A stretch of DNA of 64,000 nt from Microtetraspora sp. NBRC 13810 (GTDB lineage Bacteria > Actinomycetota > Actinomycetes > Streptosporangiales > Streptosporangiaceae), in the NCBI RefSeq assembly GCF_030268685.1, contig NZ_BSRQ01000002.1, positions 372,001-436,000 of the forward strand. Reading direction: 5' to 3'. Within the stretch, counting starts at the first letter, position 1. Each line of letters begins with the position of its first letter. Under the pieces are notes generated by a model. That model saw only the letters and a program-made list of their open reading frames with translations, searched no databases and was not told the DNA's origin. The position numbers were made by a program, and so were the translations under genes. This document shows, piece after piece, positions 24,421-35,792 of this stretch.

Positions 24421-24774
24421 TCAACAACCAGGAGCGGTCACATAGCCCTCAAGTCCAAGGCCTGAACGGTGCGCTTTCCTTTTTCGGTCAGGATGTTTCC
24501 CGGAGGCGAAGAGGCTCAGATTATCGAGCTTCCGCGCTGCTTCGGCGCACGTTTCCTGGCTGTGGACGCCGGTCGGCGTGTCCAGCATGGCCGAAAATCT
24601 GCTCTCCGCAATGTGATGCAGGACACGCTTGTCGGATCGATCACGCCATGTGTAGTTTTTGATCGTTTGCCCGAAGTTTTTTCTGTCAAAGCTTGAGCTG
24701 ATGCCTAGCACAGGAGCATAAGTCTCCGGAAGGAAGTGTGACGCCATATGCGTCAACAGGACCCCATACACCAT
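24421..24774 (-). CDS. Possible small gene upstream of the RHS gene, unidentified
   Basis: 117 codons with lower G+C than the core. The middle (SSFDRKNFGQTIKNYTWRDR and RVLHHIAESRFSAMLDTPTG) has a natural amino-acid composition, but the frame begins inside the RHS 5' end and I recognise no family. It may be the remainder of a cut gene. The alternative is that 24407-24747 is a non-coding RHS leader. Confidence 0.25.
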   Translation of the reverse strand: MVYGVLLTHMASHFLPETYAPVLGISSSFDRKNFGQTIKNYTWRDRSDKRVLHHIAESRFSAMLDTPTGVHSQETCAEAARKLDNLSLFASGKHPDRKRKAHRSGLGLEGYVTAPGC

Positions 24775-27700
24775 TTACCGGGCCGATGGAAGATGCGCTT
24801 AACCACCGGTTTCGTCTTAGCGATGATACCGGGGCTGACGGGTGTTTACGGAACGCCGGCGTGGGGGGAATCGGCGGCTTTCTCGGTCTCTCTTCCCGGT
24901 GTGGTCGCGCCAGGAGGTCCGATACCGGTGCAGGCGCTGGGATCGGCGAGCCGGCTGGGGTCGTCGACCTCCACCACGCGCTCCGCCTCGGCACCTGCTG
25001 ATGGATGGGGGACAGATCCGCAACCGCCGAGTGAAGCTGTTCCGGTGGAGGAACGCGGTGCGCCGGGCCCCGCCCCGGAGGGGGATCCGGTGGGTGAGGG
25101 CTTGCCGTCGGGGGTACGCCGGGCGGAGGCGGCGGACGCCGTCGCGGCGGCTCCGGCGTTGATCGATGTGTATCCCAAGCATGGTTATCTGGTGGATTCG
25201 CTGACCCCGGCGTTGCGCGCGTGGGGACAGGGTGGATCAGCGCTGTCGTACAACTTCAAGATCTGCGACGTCGAGACGATGTCCGGGACCGGGTGCACCA
25301 CCTCGCCATATCTCGGGCAACCGCAATACCTGGAGCGTTCCAGGCGGCAAGCTGAAGTGGGGTACCCAGTACTGGTGGACGGTCACAGTACGGGACTCAT
25401 CGAGCCTGACCACGACTTCGCCCGTGTTGTCCTTTGTGACCGGTGTTCGTCAGCCGGCGGTCAACTCTCAGTTGGCCGAGGCGGGCGTCAAGGGACTGGG
25501 TTTCGATCAGCAGTCGGGTAACTACACCACGACGGCTACCGATCTGACGGTCGCCTCCGCTGGTCCGCCGCTGTCGGTGGTGCGGACGTACAACAGCTTG
25601 GACCCGCGCACGGACGGCATCTTCGGGGCGGGATGGTCGACCCGCTGGGACATGAAGATCGTCAAGGAGACGCGCGGGACGTCGGTCTCGGCGCTGGTGA
25701 CGAACCCGGACGGTCGTCAGGTGCGGTTCCGGTCCAATGGGGACGGAACGTTCCAGCCGCCGCCGGGTATGTTCGCCACCCTCGCCGAGCAGACCGGGGG
25801 GACCTGGCGGCTGACAGACAAGGCGGCCACGACGTATCTGTTCGACGCGCAGGGCCGGTTGACGAAGGTGACCGATCAGCGTAACCGCAGCCAGGACCTG
25901 ACCTATGCCGCCGGCGGCAAGCTGGAGAAGGTGACCGCTGCCGGCGGCCGGGCGCTGCACTTCACCTGGACCGGTGACCACGTGGGGTCGGTGGCGAGTG
26001 ACCCGGTGAACGGTACCGCCCTGACGTGGACCTACACCTACGACGGCAACCGGCTGGTGCAGGTGTGCGCGCCGGTCGCGGCCCCGAACTGCACCTCCTA
26101 TGAGTACGGCACCGGATCGCAGTACCGCAGTTCCGTGCTCAACTCTGATCCGTTCGGCTACTGGCGGCTGGGCGAGGCCACCGGCAGCACGGCCACGGAC
26201 CTGGGTACCGGCGCCGGAAACGCCACCTACCAGTCGGTGACCCTCGGCCAGCCAGGAGCGTTGACCGGGACCACGGACACATCGGCGCGCTTCGCCGCCG
26301 GCTCGGCGATGAAACTCCTAGACAACACGATCCCGCACCTGGGCGACCAGCTGTCGGTGGAGACGTGGTTCAAGACCGGCCAGTCCGGTGTGCTGATGGC
26401 CGCGGGCACTCAGCAGACCAGCGGCATCGCCCGTGGCCCCATGCTGTATGTGGGCACCGATGGCAAGCTGCGCGGCTCCCTGGACGCCGTCACCGCGCCG
26501 ATCACCTCGGCTGGGGTGGTGAATGACAACGCCTGGCACCATGTGGTGCTGACTGTCGCCGGAGCGGAGCAGAAACTGTTCCTCGACGGCCAGCAGGTCG
26601 GCACGATCAATGGCCAGGTGTCCGCCTGGCGGCAGTTCGCCACGGTCGGCAACGGCGTCGCCGTCTCCGCCACCTCGCCGGCCGTTCCCTCCGGTACCGC
26701 GGCGTTCCCGTTCCAGGGCCAGATCGACGAAGTCGCGGTCTATGGCACGCCGCTGACGGCGGCTGAGGTGCAGGCGCACTACGCCGCCCGTGCCGAAGTG
26801 CCGCACAAGCTGACGAAGGTCACTCTCCCTTCTGGGCGGGTGCAGGCGGTCAACACCTACGACGAGCGCACCGACCGGCTGGCCACCCACGTCGACAACA
26901 ACGGCGGCACCTGGAAAATCGGCGCCCTGTCGGCAGTCGACGAGTGGGGTGAAGCCGAGGTCAAGGTGACCGACCCACACAACGAAACCCTGACCTACCT
27001 CTACGACGCATGGCGCGGCTACCGCATCCGCGGCGAGACCGACCAGCTCCTCAAAACGACCTGGTACGAGTACACCCAGGCGGGGTTCCTGACCAAGGTC
27101 ATCGACCGCAACGACATCCCCAACGACATCTACCAGGACGAGCGTGGCAACCAAATCGGCCACAAGTACTGCCGGGCGCCCGGCGAGTGCGCGATCGAAT
27201 TCTGGACCTACTACCTGAACGAGGACGACCCGTTCGACCCGCGCAACGACCGGGTGACCGAGTACCGGGACGGCCGGTCCGACGACGAGGACGACAACAC
27301 CTACCTCACCCGGTATGAGTACAACCAGTACGGCGAACGGACGAAGGAGACCACCCCGGCCACCCCGGACTTCCCCAACGGCCGCTCCACCACCTACACC
27401 TACACCGATGGCACCGAACCCGCCGCCGGAGGCGGCACCACCCCGGCCGGGCTGCCCAAGTCCAAGACCGCACCCAACCAGGCCATCTGGAGCTACAAGT
27501 ACACCGCCGCAGGCGACCTCGCGGAACAGGTCGAACCCGAAGGCCTGACCACGACGTTCGACTACGACGTGCTCGGCCGGGCGACGTCCAAGACTCAGGT
27601 GTCGGACTCCCAGCCGGACGGGGTGAAGACCACCTTCACCTACGACGGCCGCGGACGGGTCCTGACCGAAACCGGCCCCGGCGTGAAGAACGAAATCGCC

Positions 27701-30700
27701 AACGTCACCCACACCGCGCAGACCCGCTACACCTATGACCCGGACGGCAACAAGCTGACCGACACCCGGGCGGACCTCACCGGCGGCGACGCGGAGCGAG
27801 TGACCACCTACACCTACGACGACTACGGCAGGCTCGCCAGCACCACCGACCCCGAAGGCGGCGTCACCCGCCAGGAATGGAACCACCGCGGCTGGATCAC
27901 CCGCACCACCGATCCACGCGGCGCGATGATCGATCAGGCATACAGCAAGCGCGGTGAGCCGACCGTGCGCACTCTGAAAGGGTGGACCGGCAGCCCGGTG
28001 GCCCCGCAACCGGCCACCGACGTGACGCTGGAAACGCGCACGTACGACAATGGCGGCCGTCTCGCCTCGACGACCGACGCGATGAACCGCAAGACCACCT
28101 ACACCTACTGGATGGACAACCGGCTGTCGCAGAAGATCGGCGACAACGTCAAGCTCAACGGCGCCACCACCACCCGCGATGTCGTCCTGCAGGATGACGT
28201 CTACGATCCGGCTGGGAATCTGACCGAGCAGACCACCGGCGGCACCTCCACATCCACGCACACGCCCACCCGCATCGAGTTCGACTATGACGCCGCCGGG
28301 CGTCTGATCTCACAGAGCTTGGACCCGTCCGGACTGGATCGAACGGTCGCTCTCGCCTATGACGCCGTCGACAACCCGATCAAGGTCACTCGCGCCGGAG
28401 CGGGAAGTAGCAGAACCGAAGTCACCCAGTCCATCTACAACAAGACGGGACAAGTCACCCGCGAGACCATCGAGAACGGCACCGACGACCTCGTCACCAC
28501 CGCCACCTACGACGATCGCGGCCTGCTCACCTCAATCACCGACCCACGTGGCAACACAGGTGGTGCCGCAACTGATTTCACCACCAACCTTCGTCATGAT
28601 GCCTCCGGCCGCCTGGTGGAAGCGATCGCACCGCCGGTACAGGTCGACAAGTCGGGCCACGCCACCACGGCTCAGCCCATTAGTCGTTTTGGCTACAACG
28701 CCACGGGCGAAGAGACCCACATCACCGATTCTGAGGGCCGCACACGGACCACGAGTTTTGATAAGGCCGGTCGAATTGTCTCTACCACTGTCCCGGCTTA
28801 TGCACCGCCCGGTGGCATCCCCATCACACCAACTTTTCGAAGTACCTATGACGACGCTGGTCAGTTGATCAGCACCACCGATCCCCGCGGCTACAGCACG
28901 ACCTACGAGTATGACGCTCTCGGCCGGCAGGTACGCGTCACCGACCCCACGCCACAGGGCCAGACGCCAGGCCGCTGGGTCAAGGAGTACGACTTGGTAG
29001 GCGAAGTGCTCGCCACCGTTGACCCGAGCGGGGCCCGCATCGAGGCTACCTATGACGACCTCGGTCGTAAGATCACCGAAACTACGATCGAGCGGACGCC
29101 AGCCACCGCGGCCTACATCACGAAACTGGAATACAACGACGCTGGCTTCTTGATCAAGAGCACCGCACCAGGTCCAGGTAACAGGAGCACCGGCTACCAG
29201 GTCAACCCCGCTGGCGAGATCACTGATGTAACCGATCCGCTTGGCCACAAGACAACCTCGTTGTACGACCTGGCCGGACGTCTCACCAGAGTGACCGATG
29301 CGCTCTTCAACGCCACCACGATCGACTACGATCTTGCCGGACGTAAGGTCACGACAAAGGACCTGAATGCCTCCGGTGTGGTGCAACGTACCTATAGTTA
29401 CGGCTACGACGCCGCTGGCAACCAGACCAGTGTCACCTCTCCAGAGGGGCACGTTACTCGGAAAGCGTTCAACGCTCTTAACCTGCCCACCTCTCAAGTC
29501 GAACCCGTTTCGGCCACCGAGTCGATCACGATCAGCTTTGGCTACGACGCCACTGGCGCCCGAACCCGCCTTACCGACGGCCGTGGTAACACCACCTGGA
29601 CCAGCTACAACACCCTCGGCCTGATCGAAACGACTACCGAGCCCGCGACCACGGCTCACCCCGATCTCGCTGACCGCACTTGGACAAGCGTCTATGACGC
29701 GGCAGGTAACGAGACTGCGACGATTCAACCCGGCGGAGTACGAATCGACCGCACTTTCGACCACCTGGGCCGCCTAACCGCCCAAACTGGAACGGGCGCG
29801 GGAGTCGCCACCGCTGACCGAGCCTTCGGCTACGACCTGGTCGGACGAGCCACCATCATCGGCGACTATACGGTCGAGTACAACGATCGCGGCCTGCTCA
29901 CCAAGGTCACCAAGGCAGGCATCCAGGAGACCGCAGTCAACTACGACGCGCTTGGTAATCCCGCCCAGCGGGCCGACGCTTCGGGCACAGCCACCTTCAC
30001 TTGGGACAACGCAAACCGTCTGGCCACCGCCACAGATCCCGTAGCCGGCCGCACCCTCACCTACGGCTACGACAACGCCCACCGACTCACCTCCCTCACC
30101 GCCACCGGCCAGGCCAGCACCCAAATCTTCGACTACGACTCAATGAACCGACTCACTGCTCATACCCTGCGCGGTGCTACTGGAGCGCAGCTGGCGAAGA
30201 TCTCTTACGGATGGGATAAGGACGACAACCTCACCTCCAAGGACACAATTGGCTTCGCTGGAGCGGGTAGCAATACCTACAGTTACGACCATTCTGGGCG
30301 TTTAACTTCTTGGACCAACCCTGCCGGAGTTACCGCCGCGTACGAATGGGACGCTGCCGGTAATCGTACCAAAGCTCACAACGCGGCCTTCGTCTACGAC
30401 CAGCGAAATCGACTTACCTCGGGTGATGGAACCACCAATACATATACTCCTCGTGGCACCCTGTCCTCTCAGACTAAGGACGGCACCACTCAGAGTCTGA
30501 CTTTCGATGCCTTTGACCAGCTCATTGCCGACGGCGAAGCCACTTACAGTTATGACGCCTTGGGTAGAATGACGAGCCGGACTAAGGCGGGCGCCCACCA
30601 AAATTTCATATACAGCGGCCTAAGTAACTACATGTCCGCTACCACTGACCTCGCCGGCGTGGTGCGCTCTAAGTATGCCCGCGATCCCTTTGGAGAATTA

Positions 30701-32164
30701 CTCGGCGTCCAGGAAAGCGGCACAGTTGCGGCTGGCGCGCTGACAGACTTACACGGTGACCTGGTCGCTACCTTTTCTGCCGCAGCATTGATCAACTCAG
30801 CGGCCTATGATCCGTTCGGCCAGGTCGCGGCCAAAACCGGGGTACAGCAGGCTCTCGGCTACCAGAGTGGGTATACCGACCCGGACACCGGGAAGGTCAA
30901 CATGCATTCCCGGTGGTATCAACCCGGCACGGGAGGCTTCGCCTCCCGTGACACTCTCACTCTCGATCCCAGTCCGAGCGTTCAGGCCAATCGTTATACC
31001 TATGCCAACGCGGCACCACTTACCGGAGCCGACCCAAGTGGCCATGCCACGTTGAACGTTATCGTCGGCTACGGCTCCAACCCGGCTGGCTTTTCCTGTG
31101 ACTATTACTGTCAAAACGCCCCAAATACTCCGACTCCCGAAACTCCCATCGTGACACTCGGGTTTAACGGCCTACCGGGTCACGAACTCGAGTACAACTC
31201 CCAGATTCTAGATATTCGAGAATGGACCGCCAAGCAAGCCGGTGTCATGCTTGACGGCACGCCACTGCCAAAGGGAATGAGCGATTTCTGGGACCGCCAC
31301 AGTTACGAGCGCGATTTCTTCGTTATGAACTACAGGCCAAACATGAGCGAAGAAGGAGCTTCTTGGCTCTGGGGTACGATCAAAACCACCGATCTCGCCA
31401 CGATCGATGCTTGTCTTCAGGGGTGCGGCGGCGGAAAGATCGATACTTGGCAAGAATGCAAGAAGATTCATGGCGCAAAAATGTGCGAGGCGATGCGTCA
31501 GACCGTTGCAACAACTCAGCTCGCGCAAGCCTTCGCCAAGAATTGTCTCACGGAAGCACAGCTCAGAGACCAAAGGAATTACTCCAACTGCCGCGCTATC
31601 TCCACACAACTTGGCATAAAGGGTAAAGTGTGGGGCGACATGATGGTCGCAAACTTCAAGGATAGCGCACTTTATAAGGTTCTCGACTTAATTGTCGGAG
31701 ATGCAACGCGTTGCGCAGATGGCTATGTGACCAATTGCCTTCTTATGGCAATCACGGTAGCCGGCGGAGCGGCCGTCAAGGGAATTCGAATAGCAGGAAA
31801 AGCCGTACCCAAGTTAACCCAAGTATCGGCCGGACTCGCATCCGCATGTAGTACAAAATGCGACTGGGCTAAAATTAGCGGTATCGTTCGCGGGGCAGCT
31901 CAGGGGAAGGGAAACTTTGGCGTCGGTGTTGGCACGCGCGCAGAAGCGAGACTGGCAGGCGAAGCGTGGGTGGGCTCCGGCTACAGGACGGTAGTGAACA
32001 AGGAAGGGAAGGAAGTTTGGATTAGCGCAGACAATATGCGTCAGTATCGCCCTCCCAGCAACAAAGATAAGATAGGAAAAGTTCAAGCGAACTTCGAGTC
32101 GAGGGTGCCGGGGCAACTATCGAAACGCTGGCAAAACAACGGACATCTGGACATTGTGGATTAG
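24748..32164 (+). CDS. RHS/YD-repeat polymorphic toxin, with one frameshift near 25.31 kb
   Basis: Frame 1 runs from ATG 24748 with a signal peptide (basic start, then LTTGFVLAMIPGLTGVYG) to GTGCTTS at about 25308; frame 2 continues from about 25318 (GNRNTWSVPGGKLKWG) to 32164. Apart from this break the sequence is continuous and about 2,470 residues long. Order: secretion signal, Ig-like segment, DUF6531 region (SVVRTYNSLDPR), a LamG-like domain (about 26150-26800), many YD repeats, the RHS core ending GYQSGYTDPDTGKVNMHSRW and SGH, then a variable tip. The tip ends RQYRPPS, QANFESR, WQNNGHLDI, a pattern I associate with polymorphic-toxin tips; its activity is not known to me. The immunity gene starts 3 bases after the stop. 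Confidence 0.85.
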
Positions 32165-32167
32165 CGC

Positions 32168-32521
32168 GTGAGAGCAGAACTGAAGGGAATTCTCAGCCCC
32201 GACCTGGACTGGGAATCGGAATTTCCGAGCGATCCAGACAACTTCGAAGTATTCATCCAAGTCTTCGTAGGACCGGCAGAGGGGGGTGGTTCAGAGTCTT
32301 TCGACATAACAATCTACTCCCCTCTGCGTATCAGTGCGATCGTGTCGGAACACGGAATATTCGATGGCCGTCACAGCTTGATCGTTGCAAGGTTTGACAA
32401 AGATCAAATCGAAAGCTACCTGCGACGCCGTATCGATTCGTTGACAGCCAACGATTGGAGTTCATTAGCTGAAAAGGTGGCAAGGTTGGGCTACTGGGAA
32501 TTCGAGGACTATGAAGAATGA
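32168..32521 (+). CDS. Imm8-family immunity protein
   Basis: 117 residues from GTG 32168. SPDLDWESEFPSDPDNFEVF then IQVFVGPAEGGGSESFDITI fits the Imm8 family pattern. It should bind and block the tip toxin of the RHS protein in the cytoplasm. Three bases separate it from the RHS stop, so translation is coupled. Base composition is clearly lower in G+C than around it (29 of 60 bases G or C in 32221-32280), as expected for an exchanged toxin-immunity cassette. Confidence 0.82.
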   Translation: MRAELKGILSPDLDWESEFPSDPDNFEVFIQVFVGPAEGGGSESFDITIYSPLRISAIVSEHGIFDGRHSLIVARFDKDQIESYLRRRIDSLTANDWSSLAEKVARLGYWEFEDYEE

Positions 32522-32572
32522 GCCAGTCAAGCGAATGGATCTTCTGCTGTAATTAGTTAAACAAATAGAATC

Positions 32573-32619
32573 CCGAGGCTGACACCTATTGATATATGGC
32601 CTCTAGGTGTCAGTCTCGG
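32573..32619. terminator. Long inverted repeat after the immunity gene
   Basis: CCGAGGCTGACACCTA (32573-32588) pairs with TAGGTGTCAGTCTCGG (32604-32619): 16 pairs, one of them G-U, and a 15-nt loop. Its place 50 bases after the immunity stop makes it a likely terminator. Confidence 0.7.
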
Positions 32620-33059
32620 CACTCTGAATAATTGCAAGAGTCGAGCGCGAGCAAAGTATGAGGCGCCGACACGTGGCCCCCTCGTGTCACGGCCCGCCAT
32701 CTGCAACGCCGCGACGTTCAGGGCGGCATCATAATGGTTCAACATCGTATATCCGGTGGACACCCCGGCGGCGACGAACGTGCTCTACCCGCATGCCGGG
32801 CCGGAACGTGCGACCGATCACGGGTGACGGCCCAGCCGGCCCGGCACCCGCGCCTGCCCACCGCATCCGCATCGCACCCCTGCGTACAGGCCGCCCGCAG
32901 GCCGCTGCACCGGGTCAGCCGTCACTTATCCGCCTGGTCAGCAGCTCTTCGAGCCACTGGCTGGAACAGGAGGGGGTATCACTCCAGGTGTGGAAATGAT
33001 CACCAAACGTAGACGGGAGTCTAGAACGATCATTCACCATCTCGGGGGAGAACACGATC
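32620..33059. other. Remnant-rich spacer before the IS256 copy
   Basis: 440 bases without a supported gene. On the minus strand HYDAALNVAALQMAGR (around 32700) recalls the end of TnpB-type proteins, too short to call. The last bases, about 33000-33059, are probably the left end of the IS256 element. Confidence 0.35.
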
Positions 33060-33686
33060 ATGTCCACGACACGGGGAAGAGCCGCGCTGGCCGCGGTGGG
33101 GCAAGACCAGCGCGATGACGCATCGGTGCTGCTGGGGGCGGCTGCTCATTATGGCGGGGAAAAATCCCCCCATCGTGGCGGCGAGGTGCCGCTGCGGGAC
33201 CTGCTCGGCGATCAGGTGCTGGACCTGCTGCTGGAGCGTTCCCGCGATGGCGCGGGCGGGCTGCGGCTGACCGGTGAGGGCTCGATGCTCGGCGAGCTGG
33301 TCAAGGCGGTGCTGGAACGCGCGCTGGAGGGCGAGCTGTCGTCGCATCTGGGCTATGGCAAGCACGAGGTGGCCGGACACGGCAGCGGCGACTCCCGCAA
33401 CGGCAGGATCGGCAAGACGGTGCAGACCGGGGTGGGGCCGGTCCGGCTGGCCGTGCCCCGGGACCGGGCCGGCACCTTCGAGCCGATCCTGGTGCCCAAA
33501 CGGGCCGGCCGCGTCTCCGGCGGCCTGGACGACATGATCATCAGCCTGTACTCGCACGGCATGAGCGTGCGCGACATCCAGCACCACCTGCGCCAGATCT
33601 ACGACACCGAACTGTCCCACTGATGGCGCTCGCTGAAACTGGCTCTGGCGATCTTTGTGTGGTGCCGTCACGGATCGTGAGAACGT

Positions 33687-34553
33687 TCAGTGGGCGCAGA
33701 GGATGATCTTCCTGAGAAGGTCGAACTTGGCTCGGCCGTATCGGCTCCTCTTGAGCGCCTTGACTCTCGTCACGTTGCCCTCGACCGCGCCTGAGCTGTA
33801 CGGCAGGGTGAGGCCGTTGACGACCGCGTCCAGGTCGCGGCGGATGCCATGGGTGAAGGAGTGCAGGCCGGGCAGGTCGTCGGCGTCGACGGCCGCCATC
33901 CACGCGTGCAGGTTCTCGGCCGTGCCGGTCAGCGTGGTCATCATTTGAGCGAAGGCGGCGACATAGTCGGCGGTGGCGTCCAGGCGGGGACTGCGAGCCC
34001 GCAGATCGGCGAGTTTGGCCTGGTCGTCGGAGGAGAGCCGGTCGGGGTGGCTGGTGATCCACCGGGTGACCTCGCGGACGGTCGGGGCCGTGGATGGTGC
34101 CTGCGCCTCGGCGGCTGAGGACCGCAGCGGGTGCAGATACCGGCGGACGGTCTGCGGGCTGCCGCGATAGCCCTGGGCTCGGATCTCGCGGGTGAGGCGG
34201 GCGGCATCGGTGCAGCCGTCGTTGAACCGCTGGATCAGGTAGGGCAGGTAGGCAGTGAGCAGGTCGGACCGTCCGGTCGCCTTGGTCAGCAGGTCCTCCA
34301 CCACCTCGGCGTGGGCGAACCGGCGGACGGTGGGCCGGGACAGCCGTAGCTTGCGCGCGATCGCCGAGATCGTCCAGCCTTTGGCTGCCAGATCCTGCAC
34401 CGCGGCGTAGCGTTCACGCGTGCGGACGATGAGCCGGGTGTTCCTCCTGTGGTGGCTGATCTGACATCGGCTGGGGCTGGAGCGGCAAGTTGTCGCGCTG
34501 GTGGTCGCCGGGTTCCTCGTGGGCGGGCCCGGCGTCGTCGGCGTCGGGTTCAC
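33687..34553 (-). CDS. ISL3 transposase, downstream frame (C-terminal half)
   Basis: Protein sequence from about 34440 onward is clearly ISL3: [20 protein letters not shown], an HTH ([18 protein letters not shown]), then [20 protein letters not shown] with the last catalytic Glu, and [14 protein letters not shown] at the end. The first 40 codons of the open frame are shadow of the upstream frame. No good start exists at the crossing, so it is made by frameshifting or is defective. Confidence 0.75.
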   Translation of the reverse strand: MNPTPTTPGPPTRNPATTSATTCRSSPSRCQISHHRRNTRLIVRTRERYAAVQDLAAKGWTISAIARKLRLSRPTVRRFAHAEVVEDLLTKATGRSDLLTAYLPYLIQRFNDGCTDAARLTREIRAQGYRGSPQTVRRYLHPLRSSAAEAQAPSTAPTVREVTRWITSHPDRLSSDDQAKLADLRARSPRLDATADYVAAFAQMMTTLTGTAENLHAWMAAVDADDLPGLHSFTHGIRRDLDAVVNGLTLPYSSGAVEGNVTRVKALKRSRYGRAKFDLLRKIILCAH

Positions 34554-35298
34554 GCAGGCCGGCGCGGCAGGTGATGACGTTTTTCTCGACCGCGTCGCAG
34601 AGGTTGCGCCACAGATGGAAGCGATCAGCGATTTGCGTCGCCTCGGGTGCCCCGGCTGTGGCGCCTGCCGCGTAGGCTCCGGCCCGGTCTCTGCAGATCA
34701 CCTGCACGCCGGGATGGTCGCGTAGCCAGTGCTCGAAAGTGTCGGCGGTCCGGTCGTCCAGCACGTCGATGGGCTGGTGGGTGTCCATGTTGATCAGCAC
34801 GGTGGCGTAGGAGTGCCCGCGTTTCTTGGCGAAGTCGTCGACCCCGAGCACGGTGACCTGGCCGATCTCGGGGTCGGGCAGGGCGCGGACGAGCCGGATC
34901 AGGGTGTCCTTGCCGACGTGTACGCCGAGTAAGCCCAGTAGCCGGGAGGCGGCGCGCCCGGCCAGGGCCAGCGCCATCAACTCCAGCAGCCGCCGCAGCA
35001 GTTGCGTGCGGCGGGCATAGCGCTGGGTGAGACCGGGCACGGGTTCGGCGAACGTCCGGACCGGGCACTCCGGATTCTGGCAGGTTAGGCGGCGGACCGT
35101 GAGGGCGATCAGGACTGGGCGGCCCCCGGCGGGCAGATCGTTCAGCAGCCGGCGGTAGTGGCCATGCACTCGAGATGAGGGTGTTCCGCACGTCCGGCAG
35201 GGCGTCGGCCCGTCACCGATGTGTGCCGTGACCAGCACGTGGTTCCCATGATCGGTCACCTTGTCGACGACCAGCTCGGCCAGATGGGGGAAGAACAT
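34414..35298 (-). CDS. ISL3 transposase, upstream frame (N-terminal half)
   Basis: Starts probably at ATG 35298 ([14 protein letters not shown]); the frame is open to 35346. A zinc-ribbon ([26 protein letters not shown]) precedes the DDE region [20 protein letters not shown], then [12 protein letters not shown] and [10 protein letters not shown], all standard for ISL3. It ends at 34414 after entering a Pro/Glu-rich linker, where the other frame takes over. Confidence 0.82.
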   Translation of the reverse strand: MFFPHLAELVVDKVTDHGNHVLVTAHIGDGPTPCRTCGTPSSRVHGHYRRLLNDLPAGGRPVLIALTVRRLTCQNPECPVRTFAEPVPGLTQRYARRTQLLRRLLELMALALAGRAASRLLGLLGVHVGKDTLIRLVRALPDPEIGQVTVLGVDDFAKKRGHSYATVLINMDTHQPIDVLDDRTADTFEHWLRDHPGVQVICRDRAGAYAAGATAGAPEATQIADRFHLWRNLCDAVEKNVITCRAGLREPDADDAGPAHEEPGDHQRDNLPLQPQPMSDQPPQEEHPAHRPHA

Positions 35299-35792
35299 CC
35301 TCAGGCAGCAGGCATCGCCCGCCACCGCATGCTGCGCACAGGGCACAATGAACCTCGCGGCCGCTCAAGTGGTGATCACGTTCTTGGTCGAACAAGATCC
35401 TCACGGGGCGGCCGCTCCTGCACGTGGCCAGTTACACGATTGCGATCAGCCCCTGACTCGAGGTCTCGGCCACCGTCTGTGACGGCACCACACAAAGATC
35501 GCCAGAGCCACTTCCGCTGAGCCTCATCACCACGAGGCCATCTCCAACATCACCGACGCCGTGCTGGAGAAGGTCCGCGCCTGGCAGGCCCGGCCGTTGG
35601 AGGCGGGGCGGTCTACCCGGTGGTGTTCCTGGACGCCATCGTGGTCAAGGTCCGCGACAACCACAGCGTCCAGGCCAAGCCCGCCTATCTGGCGGTCGGC
35701 ATCGACGCCGACGGCGACAAGCACGTGCTGGGGATCTGGCTGGCCAAGACTCTGCCGCCACCGCCGGCGAGTCCGCCCGGTTTTGGACGTCG

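Larger units (their letters stand above)
33621..35529. mobile_element. ISL3-family insertion sequence inside the IS256 copy
   Basis: 1,909 bp. The inner 31 bp of the ends are perfect inverted repeats (GGCTCTGGCGATCTTTGTGT... at 33641, complement ending at 35509). Outside these, 20 more bases are imperfectly inverted (TGATGGCGC.../...CATCA). CCAC flanks both sides (33617-33620 and 35530-35533), a short target duplication. Its transposase is in two overlapping frames. Confidence 0.82.

Noticed and set aside
24407-24747. Riboswitch or leader RNA before the RHS gene
   Set aside because: The stretch is lower in G+C, but I found no conserved riboswitch core or strong hairpin; a weak minus-strand frame is listed instead.
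32557-32763. TnpB-like C-terminal trace on the minus strand
   Set aside because: Only about 15 residues are suggestive and no zinc-finger Cys are present; too short to call an IS200/IS605 remnant.
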